Origin: Endozoicomonas arenosclerae
GTDB taxonomy: Bacteria > Pseudomonadota > Gammaproteobacteria > Pseudomonadales > Endozoicomonadaceae
Reading direction: 5' to 3'
Assembly: GCF_001562015.1 (NCBI RefSeq)
Contig: NZ_LASA01000086.1
Coordinates: 1 to 64,000, forward strand
Length of the DNA stretch: 64,000 nucleotides
In this document: positions 1-9,037 of the stretch, piece by piece
How the letters are laid out: every line of letters starts with the position of its first letter
Numbering within the stretch: the stretch's first letter is position 1
Position numbers and translations under genes: made by a program
Notes under the pieces: model-generated
Told to the model about the DNA's origin: nothing
Database searches by the model: none
Seen by the model: only the letters and a program-made list of their open reading frames with translations

Positions 1-120
1 CAATTTGGATTTATAAAAGCCAGGTATCGAGGTTTGAAGAAGAATGACAATAAACTGTCTACTTTATTTGCCCTGGCGAATATTGTTCGACTGGATCAAA
101 TGATCCGGGCACAGGGTTAG
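1..120 (+). CDS. IS5-family transposase, 3' end only (partial)
   Basis: The window opens inside this gene. Forty codons run from base 1 to a TAG at 118-120, and they match the last 39 residues of the complete transposase at 58504-59475 without a mismatch, ending in [10 protein letters not shown]. The stretch corresponds to the tail of a DDE transposase just after the region that carries the catalytic Glu. Downstream lies the right end of the element, up to the terminal repeat at 229-243. The 123 bases from the stop codon to the end differ from the other copy at about eight positions, so the two copies are not the product of a very recent duplication. The rest of the element lies outside the window. 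Confidence 0.93.
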   Translation, partial: QFGFIKARYRGLKKNDNKLSTLFALANIVRLDQMIRAQG

Positions 121-243
121 TCCGCCCTGAAGTCACGAAAGTGGCTAAATATCATACAAATAAGGGGTTGAGACCTCTGATTTCAGTCCTACTTCGAACT
201 CGATTCAAGAAGGGAAGTAAATTAGAGGTTATTCGCAGGTTCC
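1..243 (+). mobile_element. IS5-family insertion sequence, right end (partial)
   Basis: The element ends in the 15-base terminal repeat TTATTCGCAGGTTCC at 229-243, the same repeat that bounds the complete copy at 58381-59538. The next four bases are CTAA (244-247), which fits the YTAR target of the IS5 subgroup and is TTAG when read on the minus strand. This is the same target as the second copy in the same orientation relative to this end. The matching duplicate on the other side lies before the window. The insertion falls inside the 3' part of the nitric oxide reductase gene. Confidence 0.9.
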
Positions 244-2354
244 CTAAACGACACATAGCCTTGTATCAATCCCTGAGGCAGCAGAGAGCCAAACACCATC
301 AAGGCCAGACCACCATTCAATAACCAGAATACCCATAAAAGTAATGTGTCAGACCACCCCTGATGCCTTAAACCTCGAAGACAAAAGAGCATCATGCCAA
401 TACCAAGCATGCCATAAACACCAAACAATGCTGCATGGCCATGAGTGGGTGTAGTTTGAAGCCCTTGAAGATAATAAAGAGCCAACGGTGGATTGATAAG
501 AAAGCCCAGAACCCCTGCGCCCACCAGATTCCAGAAGGCAACAGCCAAAAAAAACATTAAAGGCAGCCTGTACTTTGCCACCCATGGAGAAGCCTGTTTA
601 AGTTGCCAGTGATCGTGGGCATCAAAGGCAATCAATGCCAGAGGAACTACTTCCAGCGCTGAAAACACCGCCCCCAATGCCAGAACAGACTCAGGCGTAC
701 CCGAAAAGTAGAGATGATGGAAGGTTCCAAGCACTCCCCCTCCCAGAAAGACAGCTGTAGAAAAAATCACATAAATTGCTGCTGTTCTCGCTCGAATCAA
801 ACCAATCTTCACGAAGATCCAGCTAACCCAGGCAGCGGCAAAGACTTCAAAGACTCCCTCAACCCATAAATGCACCACCCACCAGCGCCAATATTCGGCC
901 AGTGTCAGATGGGTATGGCGGTCATAAAGCAATCCCGTTCCATACAACAAACCCACTGCAGCAGAGGACAGGAGCAATAGAAGGAGAAGATGCCCGTCGT
1001 CTTCCTTACGACAAATTGCTGGTAAAATACCCCTGGCCATTAAGCCCAGCCAGATCAAAAGACCCAGAAAGATCAACCATTGCCAGAAACGTCCAAGATC
1101 CAGAAATTCATACCCCTGATGACCAAACCAGAAGTTGATCACCGGGTCATTAATCAACCCCTGAATCGCAGCCCATTCGCCAAAAAGAGAGCCCACCACG
1201 GCAACCACTAGCGCCAGCAGTAACAGCCATACACCCAACGCCTGAAATTTCGGTTCTCTGCCAGCAATCAAAGGAGCCGCATACAGCCCTGCACCTAACC
1301 AGGCTGTAGCAATCCATAATACAGCTAACTGCACATGCCAGGTTCTGGTCAGTGAATAGGGAAAAAGTTCTGACAGAGGAATACCATAAAAGTCCTGCCC
1401 TTCCACTGCATAGTGTGCAGTTACTGCTCCCAGGACGATCTGAAAACCAATCAACAGAATGACAATCCAGAAATAGCCGGTTGTGGCTCTCATGGAAGCG
1501 GTGGGTTGAATGGATTCTAATGGATCAGTGGCTGCGTAGCCTGATTCGGGAACCAGGTCGTCCTCCCAGGTAGCCCTCTGTCTGTTAAAGAACCAACACA
1601 GAACACCAATAGCAGCAATAAGAATGACAACTGAAATAAATGTCCACAAGAATGAGAAGGCGCTGGGCGTATTGTTAACCAGTGGTTCATGGGGCCAGTT
1701 ATTGGTGTAGCTGACCTTGTCATCGGGTCTTTGGGTGACAGAAGCCCAGGCAGTCCACCACCAGAAGGATGAAAGTTTCAGAATCGCCTGGTCGGGGTTG
1801 AGACCCAGGGGCTTTTCCTGAATAGCGTAGGCAATTCTTAACTTGTGGAAGTCCATTGAGTTATTTGCACCAAACAGACCCAGGTAGTGTTTCTGAACCG
1901 AACGAATAGCGCGCTCTCTTTCATCTGAAAGAACAATAACGCCAGTTTCAGGGTTATAAGTGTTGACCTTCAGCTCAGACCCCAGAATCGCCGAATATCG
2001 AGCCAACTGAGGTTCAGTCAAAGCACTGATTTTTCTCCCCGAACGACGCTCAATTATGGCCTCCGCTTCACGATGCAGAAAATCCGCCGTCCAGTCCGGT
2101 GCAAGGTATGCTCCATGCCCCCAGACAGAACCGAGCTGCATACCACCCAGACTTCTCCAGACATCCATACCTTCCTGAATGTCCTGCCGGGTAAATAAGA
2201 CCTGACCTGTGCTGGTTACTACTTTCTCAGGAACCGGTGGCGCCACCTGATAAAGTCGCCCTCCCACTAAGAGCAAAACGACAAAGGAAGCAAAAACCAG
2301 AACAAAAAGAATCCACCAAAGCCGTGGCAGGGTAAATGTACGACGGTAATCCAT
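222..2354 (-). pseudogene. norB: quinol-type nitric oxide reductase, 3' end removed by IS5
   Basis: Single-subunit qNOR of the inner membrane, which reduces two NO to N2O with electrons from quinol; without other denitrification genes here its role is probably NO detoxification. The N-terminus has one membrane helix and a periplasmic domain (about residues 40-220), followed by the heme-copper-oxidase-like core with WHVQLAVLW, the FeB/Glu region WWVVHLWVEGVFEV, GTFHHLYF and GHAALFGVYG. I start at the ATG at 2354, preceded by GGAGAGG; a GTG four codons upstream is also open. The native reading frame stops at ...QGYVSF, where IS5 begins at 243, and the last seven codons (REPANNL) are element sequence. 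At 710 residues it lacks perhaps 40-60 residues including the last helix of a normal qNOR, so it is probably inactive. The family call is firm; loss of function is inferred. Confidence 0.85.
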
Positions 2355-2627
2355 AAACCTCTCCACACTTCAATCTGAAAGAAAGAAATATAAGCCCTAT
2401 CTCGAAACAAGACGTTGAACGATGAAAGGATAGATGAATCCGGTTTATGTCGTATTTATGAATGCATAGTACAGTACACAGCATTTTGATAAACGCTGGA
2501 AAATCTCATAACCATCAGAGGCTGTCTAGTGTAGGATTTTAAAATCAGCACGAGTGTATAATCGTAAGGACATATTGCTCTAGCAGCACTGAAAACGGGA
2601 TTTGAAGGATATCGACAGTACTACTTT

Positions 2628-2936
2628 ATGGATAAGAAGCAATTTATTACAGAAATTGAAAGAAGGTTAAGAGAACTGTTCAGTGCCTCAAAGCGTTCTC
2701 AAAGACTACCGAGTTCAGTAAAACATCGCTGCGAAGGCTTTATGCACGCCGGTGTTTTTATGGGTCTGGTGACCAACGATGAGTTAGAGACGTTGATGGA
2801 GCAGATTCATCTGGATATTTTTGGAAAAACCATTGAGCAAGCCAAACGAGATAAAGCCTATCTTTGGCAGGAGGAAGTGACTGACTACAGTCTGTATGAC
2901 TCGCCTCCCAAAGCTCGTGGCATGGTCAAAGGCTAA
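2628..2936 (+). CDS. small hypothetical protein (102 aa)
   Basis: I do not recognise this family. The protein is soluble and highly charged, with no signal peptide or membrane segment. It has a basic helical N-terminus (KKQFITEIERRLRELF), a central segment with one Cys (HRCEGFMHAG), and a C-terminal part with an acidic patch and a short basic tail. The Shine-Dalgarno is weak: GAAGGA lies about 20 bases upstream of the ATG. It stands alone between the norB upstream region and the cold-shock gene. A short GAAA-loop hairpin (AACCCT/AGGGTT, 2948-2963) follows the stop, without a T tract. Length and frame openness support a real gene, but only moderately. Confidence 0.55.
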   Translation: MDKKQFITEIERRLRELFSASKRSQRLPSSVKHRCEGFMHAGVFMGLVTNDELETLMEQIHLDIFGKTIEQAKRDKAYLWQEEVTDYSLYDSPPKARGMVKG

Positions 2937-2989
2937 TAGGCTGACAAAACCCTGAAAAGGGTTAGCAAGAACGCTTAATCACCCAGCCC

Positions 2990-3082
2990 CTAAGACTCAC
3001 CTTTGACTATCACGATAGAACCATCTTGAAGCTTGGTCTGACTGGTGCCATTGCATTTTTTGCAGATAATTGAGGCAACCAT
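2990..3082 (-). CDS. candidate 30-aa CxxC micro-protein
   Basis: A short frame begins with ATG at 3082 and ends with TAG at 2990. It reads MVASIICKKCNGTSQTKLQD followed by ten more residues ending in VKGES. AAGG lies eight bases before the start. The CKKC pair resembles half of a zinc ribbon. The frame lies between the terminator of the cold-shock gene and the 102-aa gene, and no other gene covers it. It could be a real small protein or a remnant of a larger zinc-ribbon protein. I cannot name a family. Confidence 0.35.
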   Translation of the reverse strand: MVASIICKKCNGTSQTKLQDGSIVIVKGES

Positions 3083-3172
3083 TTTTACTGCCTTCAGAAA
3101 TCAATGATTTGAACTGTTGCCAGATGTTAGTAGTGACCAAAAACCCTTCCTAGCTTTATTTCCCTTAAACAC

Positions 3173-3204
3173 AAAAAAGGCAACACCCTGAGGTATTGCC
3201 TTTT
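3173..3204 (-). terminator. rho-independent terminator of the cold-shock gene
   Basis: A 13-bp stem (3175-3187 paired with 3192-3204, one G-U pair) with a 4-base loop. On the minus strand it ends in GGTGTTGCC followed by a run of six T. It sits about 50 bases after the stop of the cold-shock gene. Confidence 0.85.
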
Positions 3205-3254
3205 CGGCTTCACATTACATGAAGCAAGTAAGCTACATTATTGCAGCTCAGTCC

Positions 3255-3461
3255 TTACAGAGGACGGATGTCTTCAGCTTGAGGACCTTTCTGGCCTTGA
3301 GTTACGGTGAACTCAACGCGCTGGCCTTCAGCCAGAGTCTTGAAACCGTCGCCAACGATCTGACGGAAATGGGCAAACACGTCAGGACCGTTTTCCTGAG
3401 CGATGAAACCAAAACCTTTCTCTTCGTTGAACCACTTAACAGTACCGGTAGTAGTAGACAT
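3255..3461 (-). CDS. cold-shock protein, CspA family
   Basis: A 68-residue single OB-fold domain that binds single-stranded RNA or DNA in the cytoplasm and typically acts as an RNA chaperone. It begins [12 protein letters not shown] and carries RNP1 (KGFGFI) and RNP2 (VFAHF, with Ala where Val is common), and ends EDIRPL. The frame is open nine codons further upstream, but the ATG at 3461 is preceded by AGGA at seven bases and gives the normal length. It is monocistronic, with its own terminator at 3173-3204. Family members may be cold-induced or constitutive, and nothing in the leader lets me decide. The exact csp letter cannot be assigned. Confidence 0.95.
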   Translation of the reverse strand: MSTTTGTVKWFNEEKGFGFIAQENGPDVFAHFRQIVGDGFKTLAEGQRVEFTVTQGQKGPQAEDIRPL

Positions 3462-3996
3462 AATCATATCCTGAATTTTCTTAAACAAAGTTGCCTGTCG
3501 CGTTCCTCAGTAATCTGATTCACAGCAACAAAGACAGTAAAGCTAGAAGTTTTGTTATTACTTATGAAGAACATGACGAGCTACTACGCTCGGAACATCA
3601 AATCTATACATAAAGAATCAAACACACTTATAACGTGGTGCTCATTTTACATGACTTCGAGCTATCGACAATAAGTATAAGCCAATTATTAACGACGACA
3701 ATAGCTTAATTGCCATTATTTCTACCTATATGCTCTGTTCCAGTTCAAGAGTTTGTACCATTCGACCAATATCTGCTTTGATGATGTTTGAACAACACAA
3801 CCTCTGCCAGCCAAAAAAACGAACCAACGTACTGTTTTAAAAAGAAAAACCAAAGTGGAGGAAATGGGACCTCAGTTCCTCCAGAAAACCCGAGAAGAGA
3901 GAGAAACCAAAAGAGACAGAAAGGAAAACGGGGAACAGGTCGGTTTTACAGTACCGAGGAAAAAGGCGAAAACCCTATATACGTAGGGCAAAACGA
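3462..3996. other. intergenic region upstream of the cold-shock gene
   Basis: About 530 bases without a convincing gene. An open frame at 3788-4033 on the plus strand is low-complexity (Lys, Asn and Glu rich) and overlaps the tRNA terminator, so I do not call it. The cold-shock promoter must lie in the right-to-left direction here. A small hairpin (CCCTA/TAGGG, about 3972-3988) precedes the tRNA terminator. Confidence 0.5.
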
Positions 3997-4031
3997 GAAA
4001 AACCCTGTAGACGACAGCCTACAGGGTTTTT
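3997..4031 (-). terminator. terminator after the tRNA-Val/tRNA-Asp unit
   Basis: The stem ACCCTGTAG / CTACAGGGT is flanked by an A tract on one side and a T tract on the other, so it could work in both directions. On the minus strand it lies directly after tRNA-Asp and ends in TTTTTC. Confidence 0.85.
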
Positions 4032-4037
4032 GATATA

Positions 4038-4114
4038 TGGCGGACCGGACGGGACTCGAACCCGCGACCTCCGGCGTGACAGGCCGGCATTCTAACCAAC
4101 TGAACTACCGGTCC
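4038..4114 (-). tRNA. tRNA-Asp (GTC)
   Basis: A 77-base cloverleaf with encoded CCA. The acceptor stem is GGACCGG/CCGGTCC, the discriminator is G, the anticodon loop is CTGTCAC with anticodon GTC, and the T arm contains GGTTCGAGTCC. It follows tRNA-Val by 63 bases and is probably cotranscribed with it, ending at the hairpin at 3997-4031. Confidence 0.96.
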
Positions 4115-4177
4115 GCTGCATTTTTCACATGATGCTTAGTTGCATATCATGCGGTCACGCATTCTCTTTCGAGAAAA

Positions 4178-4253
4178 TGGTGGGTGATGACGGGATCGAA
4201 CCGCCGACCCTCTGCTTGTAAGGCAGATGCTCTCCCAGCTGAGCTAATCACCC
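4178..4253 (-). tRNA. tRNA-Val (TAC)
   Basis: A 76-base cloverleaf with encoded CCA. The acceptor stem is GGGTGAT/ATCACCC, the anticodon loop is CTTACAA with anticodon TAC, and the T arm contains GGTTCGATCCC. It is first of the two-tRNA unit on the minus strand. Confidence 0.96.
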
Positions 4254-4454
4254 GACTTCTCTGCGCGGTGCGTTGCGCTGAAGTGGGGCAAATATTATGT
4301 AGATCAGGTCAAAGTGTCAAGGGGAAAAACACGACAAAATTAGAACTTTAGTACTCTATAACGTAAATTTGTGGATCTCTGGTCATCGTTCCCCAGATGA
4401 CAAGGTAATTGGAAAAACCAAAAGCTGAGCAAAAGGTTTAAATCGATATCAGTG

Positions 4455-5942
4455 TCAGCTTTTTCCCTCAGAAGAATAACCCGAGTCAAAGCCAGCATCA
4501 GAAGATGCACCGCCATCGCTACTCTTCACATTGGAGAAATCTCTGGGAGGAATAGGTAGATCCAGTTTTTGAGCATCAGAAAAAGCACTTTTGATGCCTT
4601 CTGCGATAAAAAAATTGGGGGACTCTGCAGCATCTCCCACTGAGATACTTTGGCCAAAGACAATATCAACTTTAGGATTAACGAGCTTTTTCTTACGGAG
4701 ATCGAATACTGCCTTGCTCAAGCTGGATTTTTTCAAGCTCCTTTCTGTCCTCCCTTCCTGTTCAATAAATTTCAGGTCTTTAAGCTCAGTAGCAACTCCA
4801 ACGCCAGAGACCTTCCTGGAAAACGCTATACGACAGACAAGGCGCACCCACTCCAATTGCATGTCAGGATCCAGATACTTTGGAAACTGGCCTGCAATCC
4901 AGACTTTATCTGAATCCTTATGGGGCTTTTGAAGCGTTGTTCTTGGCACAAACCCACTCCACCATTCGAGATCATTTAGCTGAGCCAACAGATCCTGATC
5001 ATAATATTTCTTAGTAAAGTGATTGATACCTTTATGAGTAAGTTGTTTAAAGTCTTTCGACTGAACGTATGCACAATGGCACTTACCATCATGTTCTACC
5101 GACTGTTCCTGATATTCCGTCTTAACCCCCAGTTGATCTGCAATAAGTGTTCGAGACTGACCATGAACACCATCAGCATGAACAACATTATCGAAGGCCA
5201 CCTGAAAACTCCCCCCCTCACTTTCTGTATGAATCACTTGCAGCCAGGGATCTATCGCCTTCGTTCTGGCACTTTTATGGATGACAACATCTTCAGGGTA
5301 TTTATGAATCGCGTACTGCTCCAGAATTCGCTGTATGACATCCGTTTGAACTTCACAACCGTCTGGAGCAGCAAGTAATAACTCCTGAAGCTTGCCAAGC
5401 GACTTATGATGCTCCAGATTAGACTTTTTTGTGTGCGAAAAAACATGAGCCTTACCCAACTCGTGCTCCAGCTCATTCAGTGACTGAAGCAAGTATTGGG
5501 TCACCGGTTGCGAAATACGCATCACACTTGAACGAATATCCCACCCTTCATCACATCGTGCTTCCAGAATACACGTCTTATGACCTTTTTTAGCCAACTC
5601 CAATGCCGCCATCAAACCTGCAGGGCCTTCACCCACCACAACAGCCTCAAAATGAGGAATACCTGCTTTTTGCAAATAATCGCATCTTTCTGAGTCCAAT
5701 TGAGCTCTGGATGCAACGGTTGTCGTTGTTGACTGGTATTGATCTTGGATGGAACACTTCAGTTGATGTTCTCTCTCCGAGAGGTTTTGAGGTCTAGAAA
5801 CCTTGTAACCCTTAAGGTCGGCGAGGGGTTTATCATGCTCTTTCCTGTCCAGGACCCTTTCAACAGGCCCAGTTTCCTTAAGAGTTCTGCCATCAGCGGT
5901 CAGAACCTTTTTTGTCCCAACGTCTTTTTGACTGTCATCCAC
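4455..5942 (-). CDS. FAD-dependent monooxygenase-like protein (group A, MICAL/PHBH-like fold)
   Basis: This 495-residue cytosolic protein has the signatures of class A flavin monooxygenases. An ADP-binding fingerprint GEGPAGLMAALELAKKGHK ending in an acidic residue starts near residue 103, a DG-type motif (HADGVHGQSR) lies near 257, and a GD motif (VGDAAESPNFFIAEG) near 438. The first 95 residues are hydrophilic and unlike known enzymes, and the last 30 are Ser/Gly/Asp-rich and probably disordered. There is no secretion signal or partner gene. Substrate unknown; the Rossmann region recalls MICAL as well as bacterial hydroxylases. The start is uncertain because no good Shine-Dalgarno precedes the ATG at 5942. 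It lies downstream of gspM but 180 bases away. Confidence 0.7.
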   Translation of the reverse strand: MDDSQKDVGTKKVLTADGRTLKETGPVERVLDRKEHDKPLADLKGYKVSRPQNLSEREHQLKCSIQDQYQSTTTTVASRAQLDSERCDYLQKAGIPHFEAVVVGEGPAGLMAALELAKKGHKTCILEARCDEGWDIRSSVMRISQPVTQYLLQSLNELEHELGKAHVFSHTKKSNLEHHKSLGKLQELLLAAPDGCEVQTDVIQRILEQYAIHKYPEDVVIHKSARTKAIDPWLQVIHTESEGGSFQVAFDNVVHADGVHGQSRTLIADQLGVKTEYQEQSVEHDGKCHCAYVQSKDFKQLTHKGINHFTKKYYDQDLLAQLNDLEWWSGFVPRTTLQKPHKDSDKVWIAGQFPKYLDPDMQLEWVRLVCRIAFSRKVSGVGVATELKDLKFIEQEGRTERSLKKSSLSKAVFDLRKKKLVNPKVDIVFGQSISVGDAAESPNFFIAEGIKSAFSDAQKLDLPIPPRDFSNVKSSDGGASSDAGFDSGYSSEGKS

Positions 5943-6122
5943 AGTCTGACCACTGTATTTCTTACCATCTGTGGAGGGGGCTGTCTGGACCCAGGTTCAT
6001 TAGCAACTCCCTTGCACTTATTGTTCCTGATAGAAATTCAATGGATAGACATAGAGCCAAAATGCCTCAATGAAGCGCCATTAAAGATAAATCCATTTTT
6101 AGACAACTGAATTGATAAGCAC

Positions 6123-6641
6123 TCAATTTGCCAGATGCATATAAACCTTTACCCGGCCCTCATCCTTGCCACGGTCTATCTTCACCTGCTGAATGGTGAC
6201 TTCGTAACGGGTATCCAGCGCGACCATCCAGGCCAGTAATTTCTGGTACGCAGCATCTTCAATCCAAACGCCCAACCCTTTGCGATCGGGCTGAACACGG
6301 CTCAATGTCAGATCAGCCTGTCTTGCACTGCCTGATACGACGGATGAAAGATCCTTTTTTCCGGCTGCAGTTTTCTGTTTTTTCTGAGCCATTTTTGCTG
6401 GACCAATGTTTTCTTCCATCCATTCATGGACGGATTGCTGGTAGGCAAACTCTTCTTTCTGACTTTCACTCCAGGCTGTCACCGGTTCCCATACCAAAAG
6501 GTAAACAGCGGCCACCAGCAAAAGAGCAGTCAACAGGTGTAGAGCCCTGCGGTCTTTCTCAGGCATCAACTCATATTTCGCCTGAACCTGCAGCCAGAGT
6601 GGGCTTCTTTCCAGTAGATTTGTCAGTTTCATCAGCCTCAC
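6123..6641 (-). CDS. gspM: type II secretion system protein GspM
   Basis: Small inner-membrane protein that stabilises GspL and with it forms part of the assembly platform. It is 172 residues with a short cytoplasmic N-terminus, one membrane helix near residues 38-55 (LLTALLLVAAVYLLVWEPV) and a ferredoxin-like periplasmic domain. The GTG at 6641 overlaps the gspL stop (GTGA); an ATG three codons later (6632) preceded by GAGG is the alternative. It is the last gene of the gspE-M run; no gspN follows. No clear terminator is seen in the next 180 bases. Confidence 0.9.
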   Translation of the reverse strand: MRLMKLTNLLERSPLWLQVQAKYELMPEKDRRALHLLTALLLVAAVYLLVWEPVTAWSESQKEEFAYQQSVHEWMEENIGPAKMAQKKQKTAAGKKDLSSVVSGSARQADLTLSRVQPDRKGLGVWIEDAAYQKLLAWMVALDTRYEVTIQQVKIDRGKDEGRVKVYMHLAN

Positions 6642-8050
6642 CTGCCTATTGTCATACGGGCATTAACACCCGTTTTTGCCTGGTTGGCACTGTCCAGACG
6701 CGCGCTCAACCCGGAAGATTTAACGGCTGCCAGCAATTTATCAACCCCTTCAAGATTGTCAGCGTTTAGCTCCAGAACCAGCTTGCCCGACGCTTCATTG
6801 AAATCCATACTGACAGGCTTCAGCTTCAATTCAGGTAATGATGAGGATACAGCGGAAACCTGCTGTAACAGTGGCAGGAAAGGCTCTCCACCTGCTTTCT
6901 GTCCGGCACTCTTCAGACGACTTTCCATACGGCTTTTGAGGTTAATGCTACCTGCTGCACTGGATTGAGCTTCCAACACCTGCTGATCCTGGGGGAATAC
7001 TTCCAGATACAGCGCAGCAGTATCTTTCCAATAATCCTGTGCTTTCTGATGATAAAAAACACCCTCTCCCACTTTGAGACCAAGCTCAAGCAATAACCAG
7101 ACAGAAGCTACCAGTGCCAGTGGTTTCCAACGACGAAGCTTTCTGCTGGCTCTTTTTGGACACTGATAAGGCCCATGCCTCAAATCAACCAGATCGGCAG
7201 ATCGTCTCGAAGCGAAATAAAGCCCGGCCAGATACTCGAAGACACTTTCTGTCAGCGGCTCTTCCTCCACCAGCCAGCCACTCTCACCCAACCAATGCTT
7301 GACCTGATCCCTCTGCTCCGTAGATAAAGGAGCAAGACCATCAGCAAACTTCATTCTGGCATTCACCAGGGAAGTGGATTCTTCTGCGGGCAGTTCTGCA
7401 TCGGTTTGCATCAGGTCATCAGTGGCTTTTTCACCCCAGTGATCCAACACAAACTTCAAGGCATCATAATCAAGACAAACACTGGATTTAGCCGGTTCGG
7501 AAAGGATTACGGATTCATTTTCAAGCAACAGGTTAAGTTCTTGTGGTACTGCTTGAATAAACTGCAGCTCTGACATGACTTGTTGGGCGGAAATACCTTG
7601 CTCATCAAGACTGGCTAATAATGACTGCATCTGTTCATGAGGGATAGCAGAAACAGAAACCTGATCACTTTTACGATGCAGATAGCTGGCCAGATGCATT
7701 GACTCAATATCTTCAGCCAGCTCTTCTTCAATCATAAAAGGCAAAGCAGAAGACAGGTGCTTGCGCTGGCCACCGTTGATCGGCAACTGCTTGTGTATCA
7801 CCAGTGTGCCTGGCAACAACACAACCACCTGATCAGGCATTTCGTCTTCCAGAATGGTTTCGTCCAGCTCTTTATTGTCTGACTGCTGGATAACAAACCG
7901 GACCCAGTCATTTTTTATCTGGCCCAGCTCTGAGACATGAAAATCTCCCGAGAGCTGCCCATTACCAGCAAAAGCCCCCCACTGAACTCTGGAATCAGAC
8001 GCTATCCGGGAAACCGGTGGAGGTATCCGAATCAACAGGATGTTTTTCAT
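6638..8050 (-). CDS. gspL: type II secretion system protein GspL
   Basis: Bitopic inner-membrane protein that anchors the GspE ATPase to the membrane. It has 470 residues: an actin-like cytoplasmic domain (about 1-310), a single helix near 310-330 (PLALVASVWLLLELGL) and a periplasmic domain resembling GspM. The ATG at 8050 follows GAGG at seven bases. It starts nine bases after gspK stops and overlaps gspM by four bases, consistent with translational coupling. Sequence conservation in this family is low; the call leans on architecture and gene order. Confidence 0.93.
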   Translation of the reverse strand: MKNILLIRIPPPVSRIASDSRVQWGAFAGNGQLSGDFHVSELGQIKNDWVRFVIQQSDNKELDETILEDEMPDQVVVLLPGTLVIHKQLPINGGQRKHLSSALPFMIEEELAEDIESMHLASYLHRKSDQVSVSAIPHEQMQSLLASLDEQGISAQQVMSELQFIQAVPQELNLLLENESVILSEPAKSSVCLDYDALKFVLDHWGEKATDDLMQTDAELPAEESTSLVNARMKFADGLAPLSTEQRDQVKHWLGESGWLVEEEPLTESVFEYLAGLYFASRRSADLVDLRHGPYQCPKRASRKLRRWKPLALVASVWLLLELGLKVGEGVFYHQKAQDYWKDTAALYLEVFPQDQQVLEAQSSAAGSINLKSRMESRLKSAGQKAGGEPFLPLLQQVSAVSSSLPELKLKPVSMDFNEASGKLVLELNADNLEGVDKLLAAVKSSGLSARLDSANQAKTGVNARMTIGR

Positions 8051-8059
8051 TATTAGACC

Positions 8060-9037
8060 TCAGGATTCCTTCTTGGCTGTTACCCAATAATCGTTGGGTC
8101 CAATCTCACGACCGGCGATTTGAACCTGTCCTTCTGCATTTCGATACAAAAGGGTTCTTAAATAGAATGTCGTATCACGGTACGTTGCCTTGATATATGC
8201 GGTGAAATAATTGCTGGCAACATCCAGGGGCACTTCTTTGATGGCCGCCGTTTTATCTTTAAGCGCTGGTAATTTGGCGAGATCTTCCAGCTTGGCAAAC
8301 CCTTCTGCACTCCGAGCATCAATAATAGTCGCTACATCCCCTTCTGTGAGTTTATCAGACAGGGCACGCATTACTTCCGGCAGTGCGGTGTTCACATTTA
8401 TCTTGCTGCTATTCGGTAAAGCCGTCACCAGAGGTGCGAGCAAATCAAATTCATAGCTACCAATGCCCTGTATCAGCCTCAGCTCTGACAGTGATGCAAT
8501 GGGAGCATCTGCCGTCCTTCTCGGAGGCTCCATGACCAGATAATTATTATCTTCGCCCCCCGTTTCGGTGGGCTCCTGATCCGCATCTATCCAATCCTTG
8601 ATGGCAGAGGTTATCTGTACATCGAGCCCAAGGTTTTGCAGCATTTTTTGGAACATGGCATCAAATTTCTGACCATCCAGGGCTTCTGCAGCCAGCCAGT
8701 TCAAATTAAACCGGCTGGTTTCATCTACAATCAGCAGCTCAATTTCGCCCTGATCCACTGCGTACCCCACTTCCTGAACGTTCCAGCGTTCACTCTCATG
8801 ATCCATGACTTTCTTTTTCTTCTTGTCGTCCTCAGCATCCTGTTCAAGAAGAAGAGCCACATATTGTTCTGCTCCCATAGCGTAGTGCCTGGCCTGAATC
8901 CGCTCCAGGTAGCGGGCATTCTTCTCAGTATGGAGCCAGAGGCTGGTAACCATCTGTGAAGCCATTAAAGTGATCATGGCGAAAATCAGCAGCACATAGA
9001 TCAGGGCAATGCCGCTCTGCCTGTTAACTGATTTCAT
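8060..9037 (-). CDS. gspK: type II secretion minor pseudopilin GspK
   Basis: Large minor pseudopilin thought to cap the pseudopilus tip. The prepilin leader MKSVNRQSG is followed by the hydrophobic helix IALIYVLLIFAMITLMA, then a large globular domain (325 residues in all) with an inserted alpha domain containing helix-hairpin-helix-like segments (LSELRLIQGIG). As usual for GspK, the residue five after the cleavage site is not Glu, here Tyr. The start ATG overlaps the gspJ stop (ATGA). Confidence 0.95.
   Translation of the reverse strand: MKSVNRQSGIALIYVLLIFAMITLMASQMVTSLWLHTEKNARYLERIQARHYAMGAEQYVALLLEQDAEDDKKKKKVMDHESERWNVQEVGYAVDQGEIELLIVDETSRFNLNWLAAEALDGQKFDAMFQKMLQNLGLDVQITSAIKDWIDADQEPTETGGEDNNYLVMEPPRRTADAPIASLSELRLIQGIGSYEFDLLAPLVTALPNSSKINVNTALPEVMRALSDKLTEGDVATIIDARSAEGFAKLEDLAKLPALKDKTAAIKEVPLDVASNYFTAYIKATYRDTTFYLRTLLYRNAEGQVQIAGREIGPNDYWVTAKKES

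Noticed and set aside
2440-2480. Possible NsrR site (ATGCATTCATAAATAC on the minus strand) upstream of norB.
   Set aside because: Both half-sites are imperfect and the spacing is one base longer than the NsrR palindrome; not enough to call.
3788-4033. Plus-strand 81-codon frame before the tRNA genes.
   Set aside because: Composition is Lys/Asn/Gly/Glu-rich without domain features, and the end lies in the tRNA terminator.
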